The notes: generated by a model not told the origin, from the sequence alone. 64,000 nt of DNA from an uncultured Parabacteroides sp. (GCA_944325345.1 CALUZV010000003.1:111855-175854); one strand, 5' to 3'. Shown: positions 30,648 through 39,285, counted from the first letter of the stretch. Numbers and translations are program-made.

Positions 30648-30944
30648 ATGCAGGTGGTATTGAATGACATATTAAAAGAAAAGACTTACCCAGAAGCAGG
30701 AACTGCTTTTTTCCAGGTAATTGAGCAAGCCATTTGTGCAAATGAGAAGTTGAAGATTGACATGAAAGATGTAGATTCTATTCCTACAATGTTTATGACA
30801 AACTCATTTGGCCGGATAATGGATGCTTATGGGGTTAAAAAGTTAAAAGAAACTATGCTATTTGTTCATATTAGTAAGGCTCAGATAGAACGAATACGAA
30901 AATATCTGAACGACTATGTGGAAACGTATAATATAATCCAATAA
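30648..30944 (+). CDS. STAS-like (DUF4325) protein
   Basis: 98 residues resembling DUF4325, a STAS-like family: VVLNDILKEKTYPEAGTAFF, KIDMKDVDSIPTMFMTNSFG, GRIMDAYGVKKL. DUF4325 proteins often sit next to GHKL ATPases, as here, so the two probably form a switch in which the ATPase modifies or binds the STAS partner. RBS AAGGAGG stands 7 nt before the ATG. Output of the switch is unknown. Confidence 0.7.
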   Translation: MQVVLNDILKEKTYPEAGTAFFQVIEQAICANEKLKIDMKDVDSIPTMFMTNSFGRIMDAYGVKKLKETMLFVHISKAQIERIRKYLNDYVETYNIIQ

Positions 30945-31001
30945 TTCGACGAATGAAATTCCTAAAGGATACGCCAAATACTATCCTTTGATTGCTATAG
31001 A

Positions 31002-31049
31002 CTCCCCGAGCATTTTATCAAGACAATGCATCGGGAGGTTTTCTTTTTA
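31002..31049 (+). terminator. Strong terminator behind the ATPase/STAS pair
   Basis: CTCC-CCGA-GCATT (31002-31014) pairs with AATGC-TCGG-GAG (31025-31037) around TTATCAAGAC, followed by TTTTCTTTTT. Confidence 0.75.
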
Positions 31050-31069
31050 TCCCGCCCGACCGCCCTTTC

Positions 31070-31090
31070 CCCGGCAGCCGGGCTTTTTAT
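31070..31090 (+). terminator. Second short terminator hairpin
   Basis: CCCGG-CAG-CCGGG followed by CTTTTTATTT, 20 nt after the first terminator. Together they isolate the pair from the structural genes. Confidence 0.6.
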
Positions 31091-31105
31091 TTACCCAAAA
31101 ACATT

Positions 31106-31252
31106 ATGACAGAACAAGAATACCGACAAGCCCTCCTCTACTACCGACAGAAGAGGGACTTTGCCCTCAAGATTCGCTGCGAGAGGGTGGCGAAGAAGTG
31201 GGAAAGGGCGATGGAGAAATTAAAAGAAGAATACCTAAATCAAAACGAATAA
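31106..31252 (+). CDS. 48-residue coiled phage protein
   Basis: MTEQEYRQALLYYRQKRDFA, then a long basic helix ending in KLKEEYLNQNE. ATG 16 nt after the terminator U run; next gene 3 nt after its stop. Probable small helical virion or packaging helper. Confidence 0.5.
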   Translation: MTEQEYRQALLYYRQKRDFALKIRCERVAKKWERAMEKLKEEYLNQNE

Positions 31253-31255
31253 GTT

Positions 31256-31516
31256 ATGGCAACAACATTGTATTATGCCGTCGATGAGAACGGGGCGGCT
31301 TACCTGTTTACCAAGAAGCCGGAGCGGAAGTCTGTCGGCGCGCAAGGAGTCTGGATGAAACCTCAGGCGAAGGCGGCGACCGGTACCACCGAGGACGAAG
31401 ATTCGGGGCTGATGATTCCTGTCTCTTCGACGCTCATGTTCGAGGGGTTCCTTCCCCGGATAACGTGGAGCGACGAGCCGGTGGAGGTCTCCACCTCGTG
31501 GGCCACGGGCGAATAA
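31256..31516 (+). CDS. Small phage protein, unknown
   Basis: 86 residues, mixed beta (TTLYYAVDENGAAYLFTKKP; GLMIPVSSTLMFEGFLPRIT; EPVEVSTSWATGE). The N-terminal YYAVDENG and KP segments are common in small Bacteroidales phage proteins. It precedes the 872-residue structural protein by 57 nt. Confidence 0.55.
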   Translation: MATTLYYAVDENGAAYLFTKKPERKSVGAQGVWMKPQAKAATGTTEDEDSGLMIPVSSTLMFEGFLPRITWSDEPVEVSTSWATGE

Positions 31517-31573
31517 AAACCAAAGTGTCAATATCCTGTCCGGATTCCACGTAGCTTCGCGAGAAAAAAGCGC

Positions 31574-34192
31574 ATGGAACAGCAGGACATCTCTTTATCT
31601 TACGGCATCCGGCGTTCCCCTTCCATCGGTAGCGAAGGGGAGCTTTCCGAATGCGTCAATCTTATCCCCCGGAATGGGGAATTGGTCAATATCCAACCAC
31701 CCAAGGCGTTGGGCATAACCCTCCCGAGCGGTGCGCGCTTGGTCTTCGTCCACCGCACCACTTCCTTTGTACATTATTTATATATCACCTCCACCAATGC
31801 CCTTTGCTATACCGACGGGGCGGGTGCGACGAGCGAACTCGAAGGGACATACGCCGACCTCCTGAGCATACAGAACGTGGGCAACACGCTCATCTGCCTT
31901 ACCGAGCGGGGCATGTTCTACTACCTTTGGGACGTGGCGGCGGACGACTACAAGTATATCGGGACGAAGCCGCCGTTTCCGGTGCTGGCGTTCGGGTTGA
32001 AAGGGGAGTTTGTGAAGACGGACTGGGTGGAATTGGATATGCCGGAGAAGAATTATGTGAGAGACCCCAGCAACCCTTTGGAACTGTCGGAGAACAATCT
32101 TGAATATGCGAACACTGCCTTGATGGGCATGGTTTCAAAATTCATACGGGAGGAATCCACAGAAAAGAACCGATTCCTTTATCCTTTCTTTATCCGATAC
32201 GCATACAGGCTATACGACGGGACGACAACTATGCTTTCCGCGCCCATCTTGATGATACCTTCTTCAGGGATAACTCCTTTTGCTGTTTATAAGCCGAAAC
32301 CTGTTATAGCAAGTTTTGAAGATGCCTACTTTGGCTATGACACTTGCATAGCGGCAGTCCTTTGCGGCATAGATTATTCCATAGACGGTTTGGATTCTTC
32401 GGCAAGGAACTGGACTGATATTGTGAAAAGCATCGACATCTTTATTTCAGAACCTATATATACGTTTGATTATAATGGAGAGATAACCGGGTTGGAAGTA
32501 ATAGACACGGAAAGTTATCCGGACTTTGGCATATTTAAGTTGGACGACAATCCGGGATATAAAAAATATACCTTTTATGAAATGGCGAACCTGTATATAG
32601 AGAGCGAAGAAATAGAAGTGGATGGACAGAAATTCTCCAATGGCCGCTTCATCCTCCCCAAAAAAGAAATCACCGACATGAACCTCCAGAACTCCCAGTT
32701 CTACAAGATTGCCAGCATCAGTTACGAGGATGCCTGTACCCAGAGCAACCCCAACACTCGCCGCGACCTTGTGATGGACAACTTCGTTCTTGACAGCCTG
32801 AACAACCGCGAACGACTCGACGACGCCACCGGCTACCAGACGCTCGACGAACTACGCCCGACCTACGGCTATACCTACAACTCGCGGCTCAACCTGGCGA
32901 ACATCCGCCGTGTCCTCTTCAACGGCTATCCGCTCAGTTCGATGATTTGTTTCTCCTCAAACAACAGCAACGTCGCGACGGCGGACTACTCCGTCAGGAC
33001 GTTCATCCGCGAGGGGGATAAGGAGATAGTGGTCGCCTCGGATGTTTCGGCTATCGATGCCCATGCCTATTACCTGTTCTATCCAAACACAAACGCCTAC
33101 AAGATGGAGGTGGTGAACCAGACGGCCGGGACGGTCGCCACCGTCGCCCTCGCGCCGCATCCCCTCTTGAACGGGGCTTATTACTTCTCTTCCTTCGACG
33201 AGCTGAGCTACACGTCCAAGTCGCCGACCTCTGCCACGCAGGACCGCACCGTCGATATGCCCAACAAGATATATACCTCCGAGGTGAACAACCCGTTCTA
33301 CTTCCCACTCGGCGGCATCAATACCGTCGGCACGGGCGAAATCATGGGAATCCGCTCCACCACGAAAGCCCTCTCGCAGGGACAGTTCGGGCAATTCCCA
33401 CTATACGCCTTCTCGACCGACGGCATCTGGGCGTTGGAAATCTCGGACACGGGGCTGTATTCCTCTGTCCAGCCCGTCAGCCGCGACGTATGCAACAACC
33501 CGGAGGCCATCACGCAGCTCGATGCCGCCATTATCTTCACCACCGAAGGCGGGCTGAAGCTCATCTCCGGTTCGGAAGTCTCCCTGCTCTCCGCGCAGAT
33601 GGAAGGACGGAACACTGATGAGACGGATTACAACGTCAGTCCCGACTTCTCGTCCCTCTTCGTCCCCGACACCGAACTCTTTGCCGACACCCTCCGCACT
33701 TGCCGCATGGCCTACGACTACGCCAATGCCCTCGTCCATATCTACCCTTCGGAAGGGACGAAGCACTACGTCTATTCCCTCCAGTCGGGCGAATACTCCA
33801 CCTTCGTGGGCGACAGCGTAGTGGCGACCGTGGCCGATTACCCGACGACCGTCGTCCAGATAGGCACTGCCCTCTATGCGATGGAACGCTACACCTCCGA
33901 TGAGATAAGGAAAGGCATCGCCATCACCCGCGCCCTGACCCTCGGCGACCCCTTCGCCCTGAAGATGCTCTGCGACCTCCGCACCCTCGGCCAGCGCACG
34001 ACGACTGCCTCCAAGATACGCATTGCCGTCTTCGCCAGCAACGACCGCGAGCAGTGGTACCGCCTGCCGTCGCTCCGTCAGCGCAGCTTCAAGTTCTACC
34101 GTTTCGTCTATTTCACCTGGCTTGCCGACGTGGATACACTGTCGGGGACAAGGGTTGTGTTCGAGAGGAGGAGGGATGGAAAGTTGAGATAG
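31574..34192 (+). CDS. Large phage structural protein, possibly propeller-type tail/neck component
   Basis: 872 residues, no signal peptide. The start (SYGIRRSPSIGSEGELSECV, NLIPRNGELVNIQPPKALGI) and the repeated beta blocks resemble the organisation of P22 gp10-like packaged-DNA stabilisation proteins, including a late segment where a displayed value is compared with a check (FSTDGIWALEISDTGLYSSV; TTEGGLKLISGSEVSLLS). Sequence identity is not evident, so this is a shape-level comparison. The middle (nt 32150-32650) is AT-richer than the ends, suggesting module exchange. Lies just upstream of the packaging genes. Confidence 0.6.
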   Translation: MEQQDISLSYGIRRSPSIGSEGELSECVNLIPRNGELVNIQPPKALGITLPSGARLVFVHRTTSFVHYLYITSTNALCYTDGAGATSELEGTYADLLSIQNVGNTLICLTERGMFYYLWDVAADDYKYIGTKPPFPVLAFGLKGEFVKTDWVELDMPEKNYVRDPSNPLELSENNLEYANTALMGMVSKFIREESTEKNRFLYPFFIRYAYRLYDGTTTMLSAPILMIPSSGITPFAVYKPKPVIASFEDAYFGYDTCIAAVLCGIDYSIDGLDSSARNWTDIVKSIDIFISEPIYTFDYNGEITGLEVIDTESYPDFGIFKLDDNPGYKKYTFYEMANLYIESEEIEVDGQKFSNGRFILPKKEITDMNLQNSQFYKIASISYEDACTQSNPNTRRDLVMDNFVLDSLNNRERLDDATGYQTLDELRPTYGYTYNSRLNLANIRRVLFNGYPLSSMICFSSNNSNVATADYSVRTFIREGDKEIVVASDVSAIDAHAYYLFYPNTNAYKMEVVNQTAGTVATVALAPHPLLNGAYYFSSFDELSYTSKSPTSATQDRTVDMPNKIYTSEVNNPFYFPLGGINTVGTGEIMGIRSTTKALSQGQFGQFPLYAFSTDGIWALEISDTGLYSSVQPVSRDVCNNPEAITQLDAAIIFTTEGGLKLISGSEVSLLSAQMEGRNTDETDYNVSPDFSSLFVPDTELFADTLRTCRMAYDYANALVHIYPSEGTKHYVYSLQSGEYSTFVGDSVVATVADYPTTVVQIGTALYAMERYTSDEIRKGIAITRALTLGDPFALKMLCDLRTLGQRTTTASKIRIAVFASNDREQWYRLPSLRQRSFKFYRFVYFTWLADVDTLSGTRVVFERRRDGKLR

Positions 34193-34195
34193 AGA

Positions 34196-34262
34196 AAAAG
34201 GATGCACCCTTTTTCCGAAAAGCGTACATGCTTTTTCCAAAAAGGGTGCACCCTTTTTATCC
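34196..34262. repeat. Modular hairpin repeat, family B
   Basis: AAAAAGGATGCACCCTTTTT, AAAAGCGTACATGCTTTTT and AAAAAGGGTGCACCCTTTTT: GTGCAC arms around a TACATGC unit, the mirror arrangement of 10268-10335. Confidence 0.75.
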
Positions 34263-34359
34263 TCTTGTTTCTAACGCCTTACCGCCATCCCTTTTGCTAC
34301 TTTAATCAAAACCTTTCGCCCTTCCCCGAAATCTTTACCAAACCTCCCAATCTATTTCC

Positions 34360-34367
34360 TACCTTTG
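34360..34367 (+). promoter_or_regulatory. Promoter -7 box of packaging genes
   Basis: TACCTTTG fits TAnnTTTG, 31 nt before the ATG at 34399. The gap 34263-34359 holds nothing else recognisable. Confidence 0.55.
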
Positions 34368-34398
34368 CACTATAACCATCATAATAACAAGCGTTCTT

Positions 34399-34812
34399 AT
34401 GCATAATGTAGTGGATTTCATCCCTGAGAGGGACAGGGAATTGTACAGGAGGTACCGTGAGGCGCTCCGCTCGAAGGAGACACGGTCGCACCAGGAGGCC
34501 ATCGACATGGCCCGCCACAGCCCGGCTTCGCGCTTTTACATCTCCATCTTCCAGGCTTACCGGGGGATTCTCCGGATTAAGAAGGGGCTGAAGAAGGAAG
34601 GCGGCCGGATAATCAGGGACAAGATGATCCACGACATCTATGAACGCTACAAGAAGCTGGAGGCGAAACGGGAGTTCCGGGGCTGCTCGACCTACTTCAT
34701 CACCTCGTTCGCCGTCTTCCAGGAGGCGCCGGAGTTCTACCTTTCCCATTCCCGTGCGCTGGCCATCATCTCGAAAATAAACAGGGAGAAGCGGTATGAA
34801 GGGAAATATTAG
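34399..34812 (+). CDS. Phage protein upstream of rhomboid and terminase
   Basis: 137 residues, basic and helical (IPERDRELYRRYREALRSKE, GILRIKKGLKKEGGRIIRDK, YERYKKLEAKREFRG). Size, charge and position two genes ahead of the large terminase make it a candidate small terminase or packaging accessory protein, but no terminase-small signature is seen. Overlaps the rhomboid gene by 17 nt. Confidence 0.55.
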   Translation: MHNVVDFIPERDRELYRRYREALRSKETRSHQEAIDMARHSPASRFYISIFQAYRGILRIKKGLKKEGGRIIRDKMIHDIYERYKKLEAKREFRGCSTYFITSFAVFQEAPEFYLSHSRALAIISKINREKRYEGKY

Positions 34813-35275
34813 TCCGTTCGTGCCGTCGATAGCGGTCGCCCTGCTCTGTCTGGGCTTCCAGCTTTCGGGAGCACGCTTCGCTTATACGGCGGGAAGCGGC
34901 GTATGGGAGCATCTGTTCTACGGCTTCTGCCACGCCAACATATTCCATCTTGCGCTAAACCTCATGGCCCTGTTCCAATTCAAACCGAGGGTGAAGACCT
35001 GCATTATTGGATATGCGGCAAGCGTGGCGGCGTCGTTCGTGCCCTTTGCCTCGCTCCCGGTGCCGACGCTGGGGCTGTCGGGCTTCGTCATGGCGTGCTA
35101 TGCCCGGCGGTACCATGCCTTCCGGCTGAAGCCCTGGCGGATTGTGCTGGCGAATGTCGTGCTCGCCTTCGTGCCTTTCTACAACTGGCGGATACATCTG
35201 CTGTCGTTTTTCATCGCGTACATAATATATGGTATATGGAATCATACAAGACCGTGGCATTCACGCCCGAAATAG
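34796..35275 (+). CDS. Phage-encoded rhomboid-family intramembrane protease
   Basis: 159 residues, about six hydrophobic segments, no extra domains. All catalytic signatures of bacterial rhomboids are present in the right order: HxxxN in the second segment (HLALN, His51 and Asn55), GLSG (Ser95) in the fourth and a His in the sixth (RIHLLSFFIAYIIYG, His134). The serine-histidine dyad predicts cleavage of transmembrane substrates within the inner membrane. It overlaps genes on both sides (17 and 40 nt) in the packaging operon. I know of no established phage role; host-protein cleavage or modification of a phage membrane protein are possibilities. Confidence 0.75.
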   Translation: MKGNISPFVPSIAVALLCLGFQLSGARFAYTAGSGVWEHLFYGFCHANIFHLALNLMALFQFKPRVKTCIIGYAASVAASFVPFASLPVPTLGLSGFVMACYARRYHAFRLKPWRIVLANVVLAFVPFYNWRIHLLSFFIAYIIYGIWNHTRPWHSRPK

Positions 35276-37353
35276 AAGAGATGCTCGCGGAGGACGAGCG
35301 GAGGCTAAATAGGTTGTTCGGCACGCACGACCAGTTGAGCGGTAAGGGAATATTCAACCACACGAACAAGGTCGTCATCGACGATTACCCCATCCGCACG
35401 CAGTGGCTGACGGACGAAGTGTATAACAACGGCCTCTACCAAGCCGTAATCCGCGAAGGAAGCGTGGCAGGGTTCGTGGAATCGTTCAACAGCCGGCTCA
35501 AAGGCTCGGAACAGGTTACGGAGGAGGATGTCATCAACCAACTCTTCTTCGCCCGCTGCTCCCGCGACCCGTCGTTTGCCTTCTACACCTGCTTCACGGT
35601 GAAGTCCAAGGAAACAGGCGAGATGATGCCTTTCAAGCTCCGCTATTCCCAGCTACTCCTTCTCTCCATCATGGAGGACTTGCGTCTGGAGGGGAAGCCT
35701 ATCCGCATCATACTCCTGAAGGCCCGACAGTGGGGCGGCTCTACCTTGGTGCAACTCTATATGGCTTGGATACAACTCTTCGTCAAGGAGGGTTGGTATT
35801 CGGTCATCGTGGCCCAGACGAAGGACACGGCCAAACGTATCAAGGCGATGTATAAGAAGGTGCTGGAGAACATGCCTTCCTTCATCTTCAGCGTGTCCGG
35901 CCTGCGCTTCTCGCCCTACGAGCATTCCTCTTCCGACAGCATCATCACCGATGCGCAGGGGAGCATCGTCCGCGACAACGTGATAACCGTCGCCTCCTAC
36001 GAGAACTTCGAGAGCACCCGAGGCATGGACTACGCGATGGCCCACTACTCGGAATGTGCCTATTGGCGCACCACGCCGGGCAAGTCCGCCGAGCAGGTCA
36101 TCACCAATATTGATGCCAATATCATGGAAAAGCCGCTGACGATAGAGGTCTCGGAATCCTCGGCGAACGGTGCGGAGGGTTATTTCTACAACGAATACCA
36201 GATGGCGAAGAAGGGTACGTCGTCATCCCGCGCCCTGTTCATTCCTTTCTTCCTTATCGAAACGGACATGCTGCCCTTCAAGGATAAGAAGGAAAAGCGG
36301 CTCTTCCTCGTGGAGCTATTGAAGAACCGCGAGCAGATGGCCGCCCCGAACGACAACAGCGAGCCGGGTGCGTACCTCTATTCCCTTTGGGAAAAAGGGG
36401 CGACACTGGAACATATCAAATGGTACAAGCAGAAGCGGGCGGCGCACCATGACCACGCATCTATGGCTTCCGAAGCCCCCTCGGACGATATCGAGTGCTT
36501 CAAATACTCCGGGCACTTGGTATTCAATATCTATGTCGTCGATACAATGCGCGAGAAATATGTGGCCACGCCGGAGTTCATAGGCGAAATCGTCCAGTCC
36601 GAGAAGACCGGCCGCTTCTCTTTCCCCGCAGACCCGAACGGCGGCCTCCGTATCTGGAAACGTCCGAACGACCTCCGAACAGCCAACGAATACCTTGTCG
36701 TGGTGGACGTCGGCGGGCGAAGCCGCGACAGCGACCCGTCGTGCATCACCGTCATCGACCGCTGGCCGCTCCGCTTCGCCGGGGGAAAGCCGGAGGTGGT
36801 GGCCCGCTGGCACGGACATATCCGCTACGACTTCCTGGCATACAAGGCGGTGAAGATAGCCCGCTACTACAAGGACGCGCTCCTGGCCTTCGAGAGCAAC
36901 ACCTTCGACAAGAAGAAGGCCGAAGCCTCGGAGTTCGTCGAGCAGGGCGACCATATCCGGGGTATCCTGAAGAAGGTGGAGGACATCTACCCGAACCTCT
37001 ACATGCGCCCCGCGACCGACCCCGAGGACATCAAGAACGGCATCCTCCGCAAGATAGGTTTCCAGACGAACAAGAAAACGAAGCAGGACATGGTGGACAA
37101 CTTCCTCGTCGCCTTCGAGGACGACCAGTTCATCGACCCCGACGAGCGTCTTTACGCCGAGGCAGCCATCTATGAGCAGCGTCCCGACGGGAGCTACGGC
37201 AACATCCCCGGCCGGGGCAAGCACGACGACATCCTGATGACCGACATGATAGGTTCGCTGATATCGGACGAGATGCCGCTACCGGTGGTAGTCAGGAAAG
37301 AGGAAGGTGGAAGGATAGGGGACGGGTTCGAGGGGAATGAGTCGAGGTTGTAG
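35236..37353 (+). CDS. Large terminase subunit
   Basis: 705 residues from the ATG at 35236. The ATPase part (about 130-330) has a Walker A variant LLKARQWGGST (about 155-165; the Lys is replaced by Arg/Gln-type as in several TerL), a motif VIVAQTKDTAKRI, and a Walker B-like HYSECAYW with its Glu. The nuclease part (about 490-690) has VVVDVGGRSRDSDPS, LLAFESNTFDKK and RGKHDDILMTDMIG, giving the Asp triad of the RNase H-like nuclease. It packages DNA into proheads. No portal gene follows within the window, so the left phage end must carry it. Confidence 0.85.
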   Translation: MESYKTVAFTPEIEEMLAEDERRLNRLFGTHDQLSGKGIFNHTNKVVIDDYPIRTQWLTDEVYNNGLYQAVIREGSVAGFVESFNSRLKGSEQVTEEDVINQLFFARCSRDPSFAFYTCFTVKSKETGEMMPFKLRYSQLLLLSIMEDLRLEGKPIRIILLKARQWGGSTLVQLYMAWIQLFVKEGWYSVIVAQTKDTAKRIKAMYKKVLENMPSFIFSVSGLRFSPYEHSSSDSIITDAQGSIVRDNVITVASYENFESTRGMDYAMAHYSECAYWRTTPGKSAEQVITNIDANIMEKPLTIEVSESSANGAEGYFYNEYQMAKKGTSSSRALFIPFFLIETDMLPFKDKKEKRLFLVELLKNREQMAAPNDNSEPGAYLYSLWEKGATLEHIKWYKQKRAAHHDHASMASEAPSDDIECFKYSGHLVFNIYVVDTMREKYVATPEFIGEIVQSEKTGRFSFPADPNGGLRIWKRPNDLRTANEYLVVVDVGGRSRDSDPSCITVIDRWPLRFAGGKPEVVARWHGHIRYDFLAYKAVKIARYYKDALLAFESNTFDKKKAEASEFVEQGDHIRGILKKVEDIYPNLYMRPATDPEDIKNGILRKIGFQTNKKTKQDMVDNFLVAFEDDQFIDPDERLYAEAAIYEQRPDGSYGNIPGRGKHDDILMTDMIGSLISDEMPLPVVVRKEEGGRIGDGFEGNESRL

Positions 37354-37423
37354 CTTCCATGGCAAGTATAACCATACCCCTCCCCACAGAATGACTATTT
37401 TTATGGATACATTGCCAAAAGTC

Positions 37424-37756
37424 TCACCAAAGCGCCAACGACACCTTCCCAAACGCCAGATTAGCCGGAATCCCCATCGCCTTGAAAGCCCGTGCTATCG
37501 TGGAGAAATTGAGGTTCTTCCCGCTTTCTATCTTGGAGATTTGTGCCCTTTGCACTCCCATCAGCTGCCCCAGCTGCTCTTGCGTCAGGTTCTTTTCCTT
37601 GCGGGCCTGCCGTATGGCTTCCCCGATGTGATAGGCGCGGAGTTCTTCTTCGAGTTTGGCCTCGAAAGCGTCCCTTTTCGGAGTACCAACTTTTCCTAAG
37701 TCCTCGTCCATAGCCTCCTCCAAGGAGTAGAGTTTGAAATTTCCTACTTGTTCCAT
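37424..37756 (-). CDS. HigA-type antitoxin (XRE helix-turn-helix)
   Basis: 110 residues from the ATG at 37756, 1 nt after the toxin stop. Helix-turn-helix at about 50-100 (GEAIRQARKEKNLTQEQLGQ, VQRAQISKIESGKNLNFSTI). The N-terminal 45 residues probably wrap the toxin. Toxin-first order is typical of HigBA systems. It runs against the phage late genes, so is likely active in the lysogen. Confidence 0.8.
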   Translation of the reverse strand: MEQVGNFKLYSLEEAMDEDLGKVGTPKRDAFEAKLEEELRAYHIGEAIRQARKEKNLTQEQLGQLMGVQRAQISKIESGKNLNFSTIARAFKAMGIPANLAFGKVSLALW

Positions 37757-37757
37757 A

Positions 37758-38105
37758 TCATTCTTTCTTTTTAGCCTCAAAATATAATTGCCTTATCTCC
37801 TCGGCTTTGGCTATCTCCTTGGAGGGCGTTTTCTGTGTCTTTTTGATTATCCCGTGCGTGGCTACTACTAAAGTCTCCAGGTCTTTGTCCCAAAAGGCGA
37901 ACAACCGGTAGCTTATCTTGTTATATAGGGTTCGGAACTCCCATATTTCGGAGTTCTCCAGCTTTTTGAATAGCTCAACGTCCCGGATACCACTTTTGAC
38001 CTTTCCGATATTGTAATAGATTTTTTCCCTTGCTTCCTCGGGAAGGGACTTGATGAAGTTTCTTGCCTCTTCCATCAACACTAATCGGAATAGTTGTTTG
38101 TCCAT
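37758..38105 (-). CDS. HigB/RelE-type toxin (Gp49-like)
   Basis: 115 residues from the ATG at 38105. RelE-fold pattern: FRLVLMEEARNFIKSLPEEA, then LFKKLENSEIWEFRTLYNKI, SYRLFAFWDKDLETLVVATH and GIIKKTQKTPSKEIAKAEEI, the last being characteristic of the phage-derived Gp49-like HigB group. Such toxins cleave mRNA on the ribosome. First gene of the pair; stabilises the prophage or limits other phages. Confidence 0.8.
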   Translation of the reverse strand: MDKQLFRLVLMEEARNFIKSLPEEAREKIYYNIGKVKSGIRDVELFKKLENSEIWEFRTLYNKISYRLFAFWDKDLETLVVATHGIIKKTQKTPSKEIAKAEEIRQLYFEAKKKE

Positions 38106-38218
38106 ATCTTTTAAATTATGCCGCAAAGTTATAAAATAGTTCCATATCGGGAACATTTCTCCGGTATTTTCTGGGTCAGATTCCTACCATTCTATCAAAC
38201 CCCAACCATTCTCCCTCT

Positions 38219-38226
38219 TACCTTTG
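38219..38226 (+). promoter_or_regulatory. Promoter -7 box
   Basis: TACCTTTG (TAnnTTTG) 18 nt upstream of the ATG at 38244. It restarts rightward transcription after the minus-strand toxin-antitoxin pair. Confidence 0.5.
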
Positions 38227-38243
38227 CCCTCAAAAAGCTTTCA

Positions 38244-38687
38244 ATGGTTTACGAGTTTACATATTCCGCCGTCATTTCGCGCTGCAAGATGCTGGCGAGC
38301 TTCGAGGGGCGCGACTATACGGGCGACAGCGGCGAGAGCCTCTTCCTCCGCGTCAAGCTCACGGAGCAGGACGAGCCGTTGCTCCTCGGTTATCTGGAGG
38401 AGGCGGCGCGGCGTATCGAGGAGCGTGTGGCGCGGATGGTCTCGGCTTCGGAATACACCGAGGAGGGCTTCACCTGGACGCTCCGCACCGAGGAGACGCG
38501 CTGGAACGTGAACCGCGAGCTGGACCGCAACGTCTCCGAGGCCCTTGCTGCCTACGCGATGATGCAGTGGCTCGCCGACCGCAAGCCGGCGCGGGTCGAG
38601 ATGTACCGCTCGCTCTGGGAAGGGAGCGCGGCGATGGCGGAGGCGAACTTGTATCGGAAGAATCCCCCAACGCTTAAAACGGCTTGA
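38244..38687 (+). CDS. Phage protein, probable structural/completion factor
   Basis: 147 residues from the ATG at 38244, after the promoter box. Mixed alpha/beta with repeated Glu/Arg (LLGYLEEAARRIEERVARMV) and a helical C-terminus (ALAAYAMMQWLADR). First of three genes of like size and style (38244, 38691, 39310) that probably encode related virion-assembly parts. No named family. Confidence 0.55.
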   Translation: MVYEFTYSAVISRCKMLASFEGRDYTGDSGESLFLRVKLTEQDEPLLLGYLEEAARRIEERVARMVSASEYTEEGFTWTLRTEETRWNVNRELDRNVSEALAAYAMMQWLADRKPARVEMYRSLWEGSAAMAEANLYRKNPPTLKTA

Positions 38688-38690
38688 CCT

Positions 38691-39200
38691 ATGGATATTA
38701 CGTTATACTGGAAATACCTAAAGCACGACATCGACCAATGGACCTGGCGCTTGGCCGAGGCTTGGAAAGACGAGGGTGTGCACCGTGCCGAGGCACAGTC
38801 GGACGACAGCGAGGCGGATGTAAACTTCACGCGTCGCAAGACTTCGGAGGCCGTTGCCGCGCTCCGCGTCCTCTTGTCGGAACGATTGGAGGATAGTGAG
38901 GCTACCTCAGCGGACGACGTGCTTGATACCGACCGCGAAGAGTGGCTTTTCCCCTTGAAGGAGAGCAACAGGGCGAAGGCCGCGCCGGAACTGGCTGACC
39001 TTATGCACCGCTATGTGGTCTGGTACGTTGTCTGGAAGTGGTGCCTCATCTATTTCCCCGACAGGGCACGGTCTTTCGGCGACGAACTGGCAGTGATAGC
39101 CGCGTCGGTGGAGGAGGCGGCCTATAAGCGGGATATGCCGAGGAAGTTCAAGCGGAAGCCGAAGCGGGATGCTGACGAGATATCCGTAGAAGTAGAGTGA
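38691..39200 (+). CDS. Phage protein, unknown, related in style to 39310
   Basis: 169 residues. Contains TDREEWLFPLKESNRAKAAP and LMHRYVVWYVVWKWC, a pattern partly shared with the 39310 protein (DREWLFSLVMEPGWRGDART, YIHRYMADSILAAWY). The tail is very basic (KFKRKPKRDADEI). Could bind DNA or the capsid. Ends inside a family A hairpin repeat. Confidence 0.55.
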   Translation: MDITLYWKYLKHDIDQWTWRLAEAWKDEGVHRAEAQSDDSEADVNFTRRKTSEAVAALRVLLSERLEDSEATSADDVLDTDREEWLFPLKESNRAKAAPELADLMHRYVVWYVVWKWCLIYFPDRARSFGDELAVIAASVEEAAYKRDMPRKFKRKPKRDADEISVEVE

Positions 39201-39285
39201 AAAAACGTCCCACGTTTTGCCAAAAAACGCTGGGCGTTTTCTGAAAAACATTGGGCGTTTCTGACAAAACGTGGAACGAAATTTT
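39199..39285. repeat. Modular hairpin repeat, family A
   Basis: AAAAAACGTCCCACGTTTT, AAAAAACGCTGGGCGTTTT, AAAAACATTGGGCGTTT and AAAACGTGGAACGAAATTT. Four arms in two nested pairs, as at 7115. Confidence 0.75.

Noticed and set aside
36316..37224. 302-residue minus-strand ORF inside the terminase gene
   Set aside because: It is the antisense shadow of the well-supported terminase, in GC-rich sequence that lacks stop codons on both strands.
35236..37353. Transposase-type phage (Mu-like)
   Set aside because: No transposase or Mu-type control genes are visible; the terminase and replication genes fit a conventional temperate phage with DnaB-type replication.
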